DNA of 32,655 nucleotides. Source: Vicinamibacterales bacterium. Lineage in GTDB: Bacteria > Acidobacteriota > Vicinamibacteria > Vicinamibacterales > UBA8438. The stretch covers positions 1-32,655 of the forward strand of contig CALLXD010000025.1 in the NCBI GenBank assembly GCA_937766455.1. The letters are read 5' to 3'. The position numbers were made by a program, and so were the translations under genes. Shown piece after piece: positions 1-8,766 of the stretch (position 1 is the stretch's first letter; every line of letters starts with the position of its first letter). The notes under the pieces are model-generated. The model made no database searches and had not been told where the DNA came from. It saw only the letters and a list, made by a program, of their open reading frames with translations.

Positions 1-2
1 AT

Positions 3-1022
3 GCGCTCAGTGACCTGGAACTGGCCTCACGGCTCTCCTTCTTTTTGTGGAGCAGTATTCCCGACGACGAATTGCTGAATGTCGCAGCGCGGGGAGCTGC
101 GGGACCCTGCCGTCCCTTGACGCCCAGACCCGTCGCATGCTCGCGGACCCACGGGCCGAAGCGCTCGTGACCAATTTCGCTGGGCAGTGGCTGAGCTTGC
201 GAAATGCGGCGGCGGTGCAGCCGGACGAAGACCTGTTCCCTGATTTCGGTGAGGATCTGCGTCGAGGGTTCCAGCGCGAGACAGAATTGCTCTTTGCGAG
301 CGTGCTGCACGAGGACCGCAGCGTCGTCGACCTGCTGGCCGCAGACTACACATTCATCAACGAGCGGCTCGCGCGCCACTACGGCATCCCCAATGTGCGC
401 GGCAGTCATTTCCGAAAAGTCGCGCTGGACGACCCCGCCCGTGGCGGCCTCCTGGGGCACGGCAGCATTCTGACCGTGACCTCCTACGCAAACCGCACCT
501 CACCGGTCCTTCGCGGTAAATGGGTGCTCGAGAACATCCTCGGCAATCCGCCGCCGCCGCCGCCGGCCGACGTGCCCGCGCTCGAAGACACCACCACCGG
601 GAAACAGCTCACGATGCGGGAGGCGATGGCGCAACACCGGGCCAACCCCGTCTGCGCCAGTTGTCACCAGTTGATGGATCCTCCCGGCCTCGCACTCGAG
701 CCATTCGATGCGGTCGGCCGCTGGCGTACCGCCAGTCAGAGCCAGGGCGACGTCGATCTGACCGGCGTGCTCCCGGATGGCACGACGTTCGAGGGACCTC
801 AGGGGCTGAAGACCGCCTTGCTGGCTCACCCCGATCGGTTCGTCACCACCGTGACGGAGAAGCTGCTGACATACGCCATTGGACGTGGCGTGGAGTACTA
901 CGACGCACCGGCGGTGCGAGCCATCACGCGTCGAGGCCGCCACCGACGACTACCGTTTGACGACCCTCATCCGTGGTGTCGTCGAGAGCACGCCGTTCCG
1001 CATGAGGAGCACGCAGCCATGA
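3..1022 (+). pseudogene. DUF1592/DUF1588/DUF1585 planctomycete-type cytochrome-like protein, 3' part, three frame breaks
   Basis: This is the C-terminal part of a large secreted cytochrome-like protein of the DUF1592-DUF1588-DUF1585 family; its 5' end lies left of the window. The family is usually encoded beside a DUF1552 protein, as here. The homologous reading moves through three frames. It starts at base 3 ([16 protein letters not shown]), shifts by +1 near 85-91 (into RGELRDPAV), shifts again near 115 (into [12 protein letters not shown]), and shifts a third time near 929 (into VEAATDDYRLTTLIRG). The last frame ends in TGA 1020-1022, overlapping the next ATG. Without the third shift, the frame runs on into the DUF1552 gene and gives a false fusion. 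DUF1588 carries a haem-type motif, CASCH, followed by MDPPGLALEPFD. Each break is equivalent to one extra base, so it is either a decaying gene or a cluster of sequencing indels. Family assignment is firm; its biochemical role is unknown. Confidence 0.85.
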
Positions 1023-2374
1023 TCATCACCAAGCTATCGCTTCCGCGTCGCACGTTCCTGCGGGGGATGGGCACCGCGCTCGCACTGCCGTTGCTCGATG
1101 CGATGGTGCCCGCCGCCACCGCCCTGGCCCAGACAGCGGCCAGCCCGACAAAACGGTTGGGGTTCATCTACATCCCGAACGGCGCGAACATGGGCCGATG
1201 GACACCGTCGACCGATGGCGCCCTCGATCTGTCGCCGACGTTGAGCCCACTGGCACCGGTGCGCGACCAGATCGTGATCCCTACCGGCCTCGCTCACCGT
1301 CAGGCCGAGGCGTGGGGCGACGGGAACGGTGAACATTCCCGTGCCAGCGGTGTCTGGCTGAACGGCGTGCACCCCAAGCGGACCGAGGGCGCTGACGTGC
1401 GCGCAGGGACCACGGTGGATCAGATTGCGGCTGCGACCATGGGGCGCGAGACGCCGCTGCCGTCGCTCGAAATTTCACTTGAGAACAGTTTCGTCGTCGG
1501 GAATTGCGACAACGGCTACAGCTGCGTCTATACCAACACCATCGCCTGGCGGTCACCGACCACGCCATTGCCGATGGAGCACAATCCACGGGTCGTGTTC
1601 GAACGCCTGTTTGGCGAAGGTGGGACCACGACGGAGCGACTCGCCCGACTCAGCGAAGACCGCAGCATCCTCGATGCGGTACGCGAGGACATGGCCAGGC
1701 TGCAGCACAAGCTGGGCCCAGAGGACCGCGGCCGCATGAGCCAGTATCTTGATGCGGTGCGTGAGATCGAGCGGCGCATTCAGCGTGTCGAAGCCCAGGC
1801 CGATGAGGCCGAACTCCCGGAGAACCTGGCCCGTCCCGTCGGCATCCCAGAATCGTTCGACGAGCACGCGCGGCTGATGTTCGACCTACAGGCGCTGGCT
1901 TTCCAGGCCGACATCACCCGCGTCTTCACGTTCCTGGTGGGCCGTGAGCAAAGCGCGCAGAGCTATCCCGAGATTGGGGTACCGGACGCGCATCACGCCA
2001 CCTCGCATCACCAACTCGACCCCGCAAAGCTTGAGCAGTACGCCAAGATCAACACGTACCACGTCGACCTCCTGTCCGGATTCCTGCAGCGCTTGCAGTC
2101 AACCCCGGACGGCGATGGGTCGCTGCTCGACCACTCGCTGATTTTGTACGGCGGCGGTATTAGCGACGGGGACCAACACTCGCACATCGACCTGCCGCTG
2201 GTGCTGGCGGGTGGCGGCGGCGGCCAGCTCCAGGGCGGACGCCACGTCCGGTACCCGACCGACACACCGATGGCGAACCTGCTGCTCTCCATGCTGGACA
2301 AGGCAGGTGTCGCGCCGGCCGAGCAGTTCGGTGACAGCACCGGACAACTCGACCTGCAACCGCTGAACGTGTAG
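1019..2374 (+). CDS. DUF1552 domain protein with Tat signal
   Basis: A 451-aa exported protein of the DUF1552 family, usually the partner of DUF1592-type cytochromes in Planctomycetes and Acidobacteria; no reaction is established for the family. The N-terminus has a twin-arginine signal (RRTFLRG, residues 10-16), a hydrophobic stretch, and a likely cleavage after ALA near residue 36, so the protein should fold in the cytoplasm and act in the periplasm. ATG 1019 is chosen because it follows AGGAG (1005-1009), sits just before the Tat signal, and overlaps the TGA of the upstream gene in an ATGA arrangement, which implies translational coupling. The body carries family segments such as DQIVIPTGLAHRQ, HSRASGVWLNG and the C-terminal ILYGGGISDGDQHSHIDLP. 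This last resembles the alkaline-phosphatase-like fold motifs shared with DUF1501. The reading frame is intact. Confidence 0.9.
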   Translation: MIITKLSLPRRTFLRGMGTALALPLLDAMVPAATALAQTAASPTKRLGFIYIPNGANMGRWTPSTDGALDLSPTLSPLAPVRDQIVIPTGLAHRQAEAWGDGNGEHSRASGVWLNGVHPKRTEGADVRAGTTVDQIAAATMGRETPLPSLEISLENSFVVGNCDNGYSCVYTNTIAWRSPTTPLPMEHNPRVVFERLFGEGGTTTERLARLSEDRSILDAVREDMARLQHKLGPEDRGRMSQYLDAVREIERRIQRVEAQADEAELPENLARPVGIPESFDEHARLMFDLQALAFQADITRVFTFLVGREQSAQSYPEIGVPDAHHATSHHQLDPAKLEQYAKINTYHVDLLSGFLQRLQSTPDGDGSLLDHSLILYGGGISDGDQHSHIDLPLVLAGGGGGQLQGGRHVRYPTDTPMANLLLSMLDKAGVAPAEQFGDSTGQLDLQPLNV

Positions 2375-2398
2375 CACGGCGCGAGGGCACACTACGTC

Positions 2399-3883
2399 AT
2401 GGCACGCTCCCATCGTTCGTCACCGTGTATCGCTGCGGCGCTGCTGCTAGCGGCCTCATTCGTTGGCGCACAACCGGCGCCTGTCCCACTCATCGAGGCA
2501 GTCAAGGCCGGAGATGCGGGCGTGGTCCGCGCGCTGCTCGACCAGGGCGAGAGCGCGGGTCCCAATGTCGCCGCGGCCGATGGCACCACACCGTTGCATT
2601 GGGCCGCCCATCTCGACGATGACAGCGTCGCCGAAACACTGATTGCTGCGGGAGCGGAGGTCAATGCCACCACCCGGTACGGGGTGGCGCCGATTACCCT
2701 CGCGGCGACCAATGGCAGCGAGGCGCTCTTGCGGCGGCTGCTGGAGGCGGGGGCCGACCCGAATCACGTCAGTGGGGATGGCGAGACGCCGCTGATGACC
2801 ACCGCACGAGGCGGTGTGGTCGCCGCCATCCAGCTCCTGCTCGACCACGGCGCACAGGCTGACGCGGTGGAGGGCTGGCGCGGCCAAACCGCACTGATGT
2901 GGACCGCATCGCAGAACAACGCGGCGGCGGCGAGCGCGCTGCTGGCGGGCGGCGCGAACTTGCGTGCCCAGTCCGAGGGTGGCTTTACTCCACTATTGTT
3001 CGCCGTCCGCGAAGGCAGTCTGGAGGCGCTGGATACCCTGTTGGAGGCCGGCGCGAACCCGGACGATTCCCTCCCGGGCGGAACCAGCGCTCTCGGCATG
3101 GCCACCTACAACGCGCAGTATGAGGCGGCCGAAAAGCTGCTCCTGGCAGGGGCCGACCCCAACGCCATGGGCCAAGGCTGGACCGCACTCCATCAGGTCG
3201 TGTGGACCCGACGGCCCAACCTGGGCCGGAACCCCCCATTCCCCGTGCCGCTCGGCCGTCTGAATGGCCTGGACATGGCGCGCATTCTGGTTGAACACGG
3301 GGCCGACCCCAATCTGGTGCAGGAGAAGGAACCCAGGGACGGTAATCGGAACATGCTGGACCGCACGGGAGCCACCCCATTTCTCCTGGCGGCCAAGGCC
3401 GCGGACGTGCCGATGATGCGGTTGCTCGCCGACCTTGGGGCGAACCCGAACATCACCACGTGGAACGGCACCACGGCCATGATGGCGGCGGCTGGGGTCG
3501 GCATCTGGAAGATCGGCGAGAACCCAGGCACGAACGAGGAGGCGCTGGCGGCGGTGACCCTGACCTGGGAATTGGGCAATGACGTCAACGACCTCGACGG
3601 CAACAGCGACACCGCCCTGCACGGCGCGGTTCATCGCGGCGCCGAGGGCATTGTGCAGTTCCTTCACGACAAAGGGGCCAATCTCGATTCGGTCAACAAC
3701 ACCGGGTGGACTCCGTTGTCGGTCGCCGAAGGCGTGTTCTACCCGAACACCTTCAACCGACATCCACACCTCGTGACGCTCCTAGAGACCCTCGGCGCGA
3801 ACCCGACCGCCGGCATCCGCCGACCAATGGATCTGGCCCCCTGGGAACGCGAAGCCCTAGCTGCGAACGCGCCTGAAGACTAG
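2399..3883 (+). CDS. Secreted ankyrin-repeat protein
   Basis: A 494-aa protein that begins with a signal peptide (MARSHRSSPCIAAALLLAASF, cleavage near VGA-QP) and is otherwise about ten ankyrin repeats. Typical repeat cores are TPLHWAAHLDD, APITLAATNG, TPLMTTARGG, TALMWTASQNN, TPLLFAVREG, SALGMATYNAQ, TALHQVV, TALHGAVHRG and TPLSVAEG, each followed by a LLEAGADPN-like turn. Between residues ~265 and 320 the pattern is interrupted by a longer loop (RRPNLGRNPPFPVPLGRLN). Ankyrin repeats bind proteins; the partner is unknown. The gene lies 24 bp downstream of the DUF1552 gene and is probably cotranscribed. Exported ankyrin proteins next to DUF1592/DUF1552 pairs are familiar in acidobacterial genomes (recalled, not searched). 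No catalytic domain is visible. Confidence 0.92.
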   Translation: MARSHRSSPCIAAALLLAASFVGAQPAPVPLIEAVKAGDAGVVRALLDQGESAGPNVAAADGTTPLHWAAHLDDDSVAETLIAAGAEVNATTRYGVAPITLAATNGSEALLRRLLEAGADPNHVSGDGETPLMTTARGGVVAAIQLLLDHGAQADAVEGWRGQTALMWTASQNNAAAASALLAGGANLRAQSEGGFTPLLFAVREGSLEALDTLLEAGANPDDSLPGGTSALGMATYNAQYEAAEKLLLAGADPNAMGQGWTALHQVVWTRRPNLGRNPPFPVPLGRLNGLDMARILVEHGADPNLVQEKEPRDGNRNMLDRTGATPFLLAAKAADVPMMRLLADLGANPNITTWNGTTAMMAAAGVGIWKIGENPGTNEEALAAVTLTWELGNDVNDLDGNSDTALHGAVHRGAEGIVQFLHDKGANLDSVNNTGWTPLSVAEGVFYPNTFNRHPHLVTLLETLGANPTAGIRRPMDLAPWEREALAANAPED

Positions 3884-3998
3884 GACGAGTAGGACCAGTA
3901 TCACCCCGGGCATCACTCAACACACCATCCGCGTCACATCCGTGGCGCCAATCCCGGAACCAGCGCTGACGGTTCCGTCTGAGGTAGACAAAGTTACG

Positions 3999-6098
3999 AT
4001 GAGCACCGAGCAACATACATTTACCGCCGAAGTACAAGAGCTGCTGAACCTGATGGTTCACTCGCTCTACTCTCAAAAGGACATCTTTCTCAGAGAGCTC
4101 ATCTCCAACAGTTCCGACGCGCTGGACCGCCTCCGGGTCGAGGCGCTGTCGGACGCGAGCCTGATGCCCGAGGGTGAGCTCGAAATCAGACTCGACGTAG
4201 ACGCGGAAGCACGCACGCTGTCCATCTCGGATACCGGCGTGGGCATGAGCCGCGAACAGCTCGTCAGCGACATCGGCACCATCGCGCGGTCCGGTAGTCG
4301 ACAGTTTCTCGACGCTCTCAAAGAGAAGCAACGCGCGGAAGAAAGCGGTAACGGCGCCACGGCCGACCTGATCGGCCAGTTCGGCGTCGGCTTTTACTCC
4401 ACCTTCATGGTGGCGGACCGGGTCACGCTGACGACCCGCCGAGCCGGAACCGACACCGCCGTCCAATGGGAATCCACCGGCGACGGCACCTATACGCTGG
4501 CCGACGCCGACCGTCCGCAGACCGGGACCACCGTCACGCTGCACCTCAAACCCACAGACGAAGAGGACGGCATCCGGGACTACACCGATACCGCGGTGCT
4601 GACCGAGATCGTCAAGAAGCACTCTGACTTCGTGGCGCACCCGATTCGCATGAAAGTGGAGCGGCAGGAGCCGGTCCTCGACAACACCGGCATCCCGGTC
4701 AAGGGCGTGCTGCCGAAGACGGTGGTCGAGGACGAGACCCTGAATTCGATGAAGGCGATCTGGACACGGTCGCGCAGCGATGTGACGGACGACGAGTACC
4801 ACGAGTTCTACCGGCACGTCGGCCAGGACTGGCAGGAGCCGCTGGCTATCGTTCCGGCGGCGATGGAAGGCGCGTTCAACGCCCGCATCCTGCTCTTCGT
4901 TCCGGCGAAGGCCCCGTTCGATCTCTACCACCGGGAACGGATCAGCAAGGGTGTTCAGCTGTATGTGAAGCGCGTCCACATCATGGATGACTGGAAGGCG
5001 CTGCTGCCTGAGTGGCTGCGCTTTCTGAAGGGTGTCATCGACTGCGAAGACCTGTCTCTGAACGTGTCCCGGGAGATCCTGCAGCACGATCGGCAGGTCA
5101 AGGCCATTCGCACCTTCGCTATCAAGAAGACGCTTGACGCGATCGACCGTCTGCGGAAGGACAAGCCGGACGCCATGCGCACGCTGTGGCGCGAATTCGG
5201 CTCGGTGCTGAAAGAAGGACTCGCCTCCAACGACGACGACTACCGCGACCGCCTCCTCGAGCTGCTGCTGGCATCCACGACCTACGGCGATGAACCGACG
5301 TCGCTGACCGATTACGTAGGCCGGATGCCGGCGGACCAGACGCACATCTACTACCTGGGCGGCAATTCGCTGGAAGCGGTGCGCAATTCTCCCCACCTCG
5401 AGTCATTCAAGCGCAAGGGTATCGAGGTGCTCTTCTTCACCGATCCGGTCGACGAGTTCTGGCTGGAGCGCGACGTGTCCTACAAGGACAAGACGTTCGT
5501 GTCGGTGAGCAAGGGCGAGATCGACCTCGGCAAGGACGACGCCGCCGACAGCAGCGACGCCGACGCCGACAAGACGGAGGACGCGTCGCTCGACGGCCTG
5601 CTGCAGACGCTACGGAGCCTGCTGCAGGACGACGTCAAAGATGTCCGACTGTCCGGCCGTCTCACCGACAGCCCCGCGTGCCTGGTCGGCGACAAGGACG
5701 ACCTCAGTCCGCAGCTCGAACAGATGATGCGACAGCTTGGTCAATCCGCCCCAAAGACCAAGCGGATTCTGGAAATCAACCCCGACCACGCATTTGTCGT
5801 GCGCCTGGGCGCGATTCATGGGACGGATGACAAGGCACCAGAGCTCGCCACCTACGCGCAATTACTGCACGGCCAGGCGATTCTCGCTGAAGGCGGCGAG
5901 CTGCCGGACCCGGGTGCCTACAGCCGCGTCGTCATGGAGGTGGCCCAATTGGCCGTAGGGGCCGGTCCGACGGTGGTGACGCCGGAGTCGGCGGTAAATC
6001 CGGAGGCTGGGGCCGCAGCATCTGACGTCTCCGAGCCAGTCACGACGCCGGCTGGCCAGACCGACACGGACGGACCAAGCGAGGGTGACGCCTCATGA
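3999..6098 (+). CDS. htpG: Molecular chaperone HtpG (Hsp90)
   Basis: Cytoplasmic ATP-dependent chaperone of the Hsp90 family, 699 aa from ATG 3999. The N-terminal GHKL ATPase is clear: LRELISNSSDALDR (residues 31-44) with the catalytic Glu and Mg-binding Asn, SDTGVGM (77-83), GTIARSGS, and IGQFGVGFYS (the ATP lid glycines). The middle domain (QLYVKRVHIMDD, LNVSREILQ) and the C-terminal dimerisation domain follow. An in-frame GTG at 3942 would add 19 residues that do not look like HtpG. ATG 3999 begins MSTEQHTFTAEVQELLNLMV, the normal family start. The end is unusual: after the conserved DPGAYSRVVMEVAQLAVG there are about 40 extra residues rich in Ala, Thr, Pro, Glu and Asp. The stop overlaps the ATG of the next gene by four bases. 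A long open frame on the opposite strand is only codon-bias shadow. Confidence 0.97.
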   Translation: MSTEQHTFTAEVQELLNLMVHSLYSQKDIFLRELISNSSDALDRLRVEALSDASLMPEGELEIRLDVDAEARTLSISDTGVGMSREQLVSDIGTIARSGSRQFLDALKEKQRAEESGNGATADLIGQFGVGFYSTFMVADRVTLTTRRAGTDTAVQWESTGDGTYTLADADRPQTGTTVTLHLKPTDEEDGIRDYTDTAVLTEIVKKHSDFVAHPIRMKVERQEPVLDNTGIPVKGVLPKTVVEDETLNSMKAIWTRSRSDVTDDEYHEFYRHVGQDWQEPLAIVPAAMEGAFNARILLFVPAKAPFDLYHRERISKGVQLYVKRVHIMDDWKALLPEWLRFLKGVIDCEDLSLNVSREILQHDRQVKAIRTFAIKKTLDAIDRLRKDKPDAMRTLWREFGSVLKEGLASNDDDYRDRLLELLLASTTYGDEPTSLTDYVGRMPADQTHIYYLGGNSLEAVRNSPHLESFKRKGIEVLFFTDPVDEFWLERDVSYKDKTFVSVSKGEIDLGKDDAADSSDADADKTEDASLDGLLQTLRSLLQDDVKDVRLSGRLTDSPACLVGDKDDLSPQLEQMMRQLGQSAPKTKRILEINPDHAFVVRLGAIHGTDDKAPELATYAQLLHGQAILAEGGELPDPGAYSRVVMEVAQLAVGAGPTVVTPESAVNPEAGAAASDVSEPVTTPAGQTDTDGPSEGDAS

Positions 6099-7189
6099 GG
6101 CACTCCACGACGGGAACCCGACGATACTTGGTGCTAGCGGCGCTGCTGATGCTCGGTGGCTGCAGCGGGGCTCCGGCACCGGCGGACGAAGCGACTCCGG
6201 CTCAGGAGACCGCCCCTGAACCCGAGGCGGCGCCGCCGCCTTACGTGGTGTATGTCACCAACGAGGGCTCTGGCGACCTCACCGTGATCCGGGGCGACAC
6301 CCATGAGGTGAGCGCAACCATTCCGCTCGGCAAGCGGCCCCGCGGCATCAAGGTCGGCCCCGACGGCGCACAGTTGTTCGTCGCGCTCAGCGGCTCGCCG
6401 CCCGCCCCGCCAGGGGTGGATGAGGACACCCTGCCGCCGCCTGATCGGACGGAGGACGGGGTGGGCATCGTCGACATCGCGGAACAACGCGTGGTCAACG
6501 TGTTGCGGGCCGGCACAGACCCCGAACAGATTGCGGTCAGCGCAGACGGCACTCGCGTATTCGTCGCCAATGAAGATGCCGCGCTCGCGAGCATCGTCGA
6601 CATCGCAAGCGGTGAGGTCGTGGCCCAACTGCCGGTGGGCGGTGAGCCGGAGGGCGTGACGTTGAGCCCGGACGGCCGCTGGGTCTACGTGACGTCCGAG
6701 AACGACAGTCAGGTCACGGTCATCGATGCGGTCGCGCTCGAGGTCGTGACCGTCTTCGACGTGGGCGCCCGACCGCGATCGTCCAGCTTCTCCCCCGACA
6801 GCGCACGCGCCTATGTCACCGCCGAAAACGGCGGCACCGTCTCGGTCGTCGACACGAGCACGCATACCGTCACCGACACCATCCAATTGACCGGCGAGAC
6901 CGTCAGACCGATGGGCATCGTCGTGTCCCCGGATGGGGGGCGTGTCTACGTCTCGACAGGCCGGGGCCGTCTCATCATGGCCATCGACACCGACAGCCTC
7001 GAAGTCGTCGGCTCGGTCGAGGTCGGCACCAGACCTTGGGGCATAGCGCTCACGTCGGACGGCCGCTACCTGTACGCCGCCAACGGCCCGTCCAACGACG
7101 TGTCGGTGGTGGACACCGAGTCGCTGGAAGTCATCGCCACGGTCTCGGCTGGCGAGCGTCCCTGGGGCGTCGCGATCGTCGAGAACTAG
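6095..7189 (+). CDS. YVTN-family beta-propeller lipoprotein
   Basis: A 364-aa exported lipoprotein made of YVTN beta-propeller repeats. The signal ends in a lipobox, LMLGGC, with the acylated Cys at residue 23, followed by a Pro/Ala/Glu-rich linker (to ~45). Repeats of ~42 residues follow, recognisable by YVTNEGSGDLTVI, VFVANEDAALASIVD, VYVTSENDSQVTVID, AYVTAENGGTVSVVD, VYVSTGRGRLIMAID and YAANGPSNDVSVVD, each followed by a GxRPxG/VxVSPDG pair. Seven blades are likely. Such proteins are often found beside PQQ- or cytochrome-dependent systems, and may bind partners or surfaces; no catalytic role is evident. ATG 6095 overlaps the htpG TGA (ATGA), so translation is probably coupled to htpG, an unusual partner. 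Confidence 0.9.
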   Translation: MRHSTTGTRRYLVLAALLMLGGCSGAPAPADEATPAQETAPEPEAAPPPYVVYVTNEGSGDLTVIRGDTHEVSATIPLGKRPRGIKVGPDGAQLFVALSGSPPAPPGVDEDTLPPPDRTEDGVGIVDIAEQRVVNVLRAGTDPEQIAVSADGTRVFVANEDAALASIVDIASGEVVAQLPVGGEPEGVTLSPDGRWVYVTSENDSQVTVIDAVALEVVTVFDVGARPRSSSFSPDSARAYVTAENGGTVSVVDTSTHTVTDTIQLTGETVRPMGIVVSPDGGRVYVSTGRGRLIMAIDTDSLEVVGSVEVGTRPWGIALTSDGRYLYAANGPSNDVSVVDTESLEVIATVSAGERPWGVAIVEN

Positions 7190-7283
7190 ACGGACGTCGG
7201 GCCAGCAAGCCAGACGTCGCGAGGATTTTCAGGCCCGTTACAGCACTGAGGACCGGGCCGCACGGCCTGGTGAGGAGAACGCC

Positions 7284-8186
7284 ATGCGTGAGCTACAAAG
7301 AACCGGTGCCCTGTCTCTTTTGTTGGTGATTGGCGCCGTCCTTGTCGTCGCCGGCCGCCAGCAAGAGCGCCCCACCTTCACCCCAGAGCAGGAGGCCAGG
7401 CTCCAGATACGCGAGGTGACGGACGGGCTGTACGTGATCCCCGGGTTCGACGGCGGCCAGTCAGGCGGAAACGTCGCGGTCCGGGTCACGGGCGACGGGG
7501 TCATCATCGTCGATAACAAATTTCCCTACAGTTTCAACTTCATCACTGAGCAAGTGCGCAGCGTCACCAATCAGCCGATCAGGTACGTGATGAATACCCA
7601 CCATCATGGGGACCACGCCGGGAGCAACGCCGACTTCATGCCGGCGGCCGAGGTCATCGCGCACCGCAACGCACGGGCGAACATCATTCGGAACAACCAG
7701 ACCGGTGCGCCGCCCATTACCTTCACGCATGAAACGGCCGTGTTCCTCGGCGACGCCGAAGTGCAGGCGCATCACTTCGGCCGGGGCCACACCAACGGTG
7801 ACTCGGTTATCTATTTTCCAGATCTCCACGCCATTCACACGGGAGACCTGTTTATCTACGGCGACCGTCTGGATGGCACGACGCTAGCGCCGTTCTGGGA
7901 CTTCGGTAACGGCGGGAGCGCTGTCGAGTGGCCCGCCACCCTGACCGACGTCCTCGGACTGGACTTCGACACCGTCATCCCGGGGCACGGCCCGATCCTG
8001 GGCAAAGCCGAAGTTCGCACGTTCCGCAACAACATGGAGACCGTCGTCGCCCGAGTGGCAGCGGAGATCCGCGACGGCGCGACGCGAGAGAATATCGCCT
8101 CGAGAGTCGACACCAGCGACCTCGGCTGGCCCTTGGCCCCAGTTCGTTTCCAGAACGTCTTCGATGAGCTGACCGGCGCTCGATAG
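7284..8186 (+). CDS. Secreted metallo-beta-lactamase-fold hydrolase
   Basis: A 300-aa zinc hydrolase of the metallo-beta-lactamase superfamily. It starts with a hydrophobic signal or anchor (residues ~8-24, GALSLLLVIGAVLVVAG). The metal-binding motif HHHGDH is at 106-111 (MNTHHHGDHAGSN). The second zinc site is given by HHFGRGHTNGD, the third ligand by the HTGDLF segment, and the C-terminal His by VIPGHGPI. The arrangement resembles periplasmic MBL proteins of the SoxH/quinoprotein-relay kind rather than true beta-lactamases (inference). GAGGAG about 8 bases before ATG 7284 supports the start. The gene lies 94 bp after the propeller gene, on the same strand. The substrate cannot be predicted. 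Confidence 0.9.
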   Translation: MRELQRTGALSLLLVIGAVLVVAGRQQERPTFTPEQEARLQIREVTDGLYVIPGFDGGQSGGNVAVRVTGDGVIIVDNKFPYSFNFITEQVRSVTNQPIRYVMNTHHHGDHAGSNADFMPAAEVIAHRNARANIIRNNQTGAPPITFTHETAVFLGDAEVQAHHFGRGHTNGDSVIYFPDLHAIHTGDLFIYGDRLDGTTLAPFWDFGNGGSAVEWPATLTDVLGLDFDTVIPGHGPILGKAEVRTFRNNMETVVARVAAEIRDGATRENIASRVDTSDLGWPLAPVRFQNVFDELTGAR

Positions 8187-8766
8187 GCTGCGGGTCGAGA
8201 CACGCCGTGGCGCGGCGCCCTCGGCCTGGGCTGTAGTTCTCGGTACGAGTGCCGGTCCATCGTGCCGTCCGCCAGCGCCGAATTCAGCCTGTCGAGCTTC
8301 TGTCCGAGCTTTCGAACACCGGACTGCTGCGCTGCCCGATGCCGGGTGCTGGTGTTTGTCTGCCCATCCAGGCGAATGCCTCTGGACGCGGACTCGGCGT
8401 GCCCGGCACAGATCAGTGCTCGCCCGCAGGGGACGGCGTCGACCGATGAGCAAGCAACCGTTTCCCCACAGGGATCGGTCCTGCCTGGTCGCCCCGTGTC
8501 GATCTACTCGCAAGGCCGCCAGGATTCTCTGCCCCAGACTCCCCTCTTCTGAAAAAAGATTTGGGTTCTCTTCGGATTTGACTTGACAGGTTTTGCAAGC
8601 CGGCTCCGCGATATGCCGGGCATGGCCGCCGGTAGTCGTCAGGACGGTCGCACGGCGGGCGTGACCCGCCGATCTCGGGCACCGAGGCCCAATCCCGAGG
8701 CGGGGCTCCGTTCGCCCAGGACGTGACGACTGGAGAGGCCAAAAATGCCGCGAGTAATATTGCCTT
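8187..8766. other. 580-bp intergenic region without a supported gene
   Basis: The short open frames here have no recognisable domains. On the - strand between about 8190 and 8345, a segment reading KLDRLNSALADGTMDRHSYREL faintly resembles the helical linker of serine recombinases, but there are no catalytic or zinc-ribbon motifs, so it is not called. The right part is less GC-rich around 8555-8600 and contains TTGACA-like sequence near 8582, without a well-spaced -10. Confidence 0.5.
8755..8760 (+). promoter_or_regulatory. Putative -10 box for a leaderless DUF222-HNH transcript
   Basis: TAATAT ends six bases before ATG 8767 and no Shine-Dalgarno sequence precedes that ATG. A transcript starting at or next to the A of the ATG would therefore be leaderless. 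The -35 region is weak, so this is an inference from spacing. Confidence 0.35.

Noticed and set aside
3753-5396. Long open frame (547 codons) on the - strand opposite htpG
   Set aside because: It lies wholly inside a conserved htpG apart from the end of the ankyrin gene, is compositionally a mirror of GC-biased codons, and has no domain motif.
8190-8345. Minus-strand segment resembling a serine-recombinase linker
   Set aside because: Only a short amphipathic similarity; no catalytic Ser domain, no zinc ribbon, and stops nearby.
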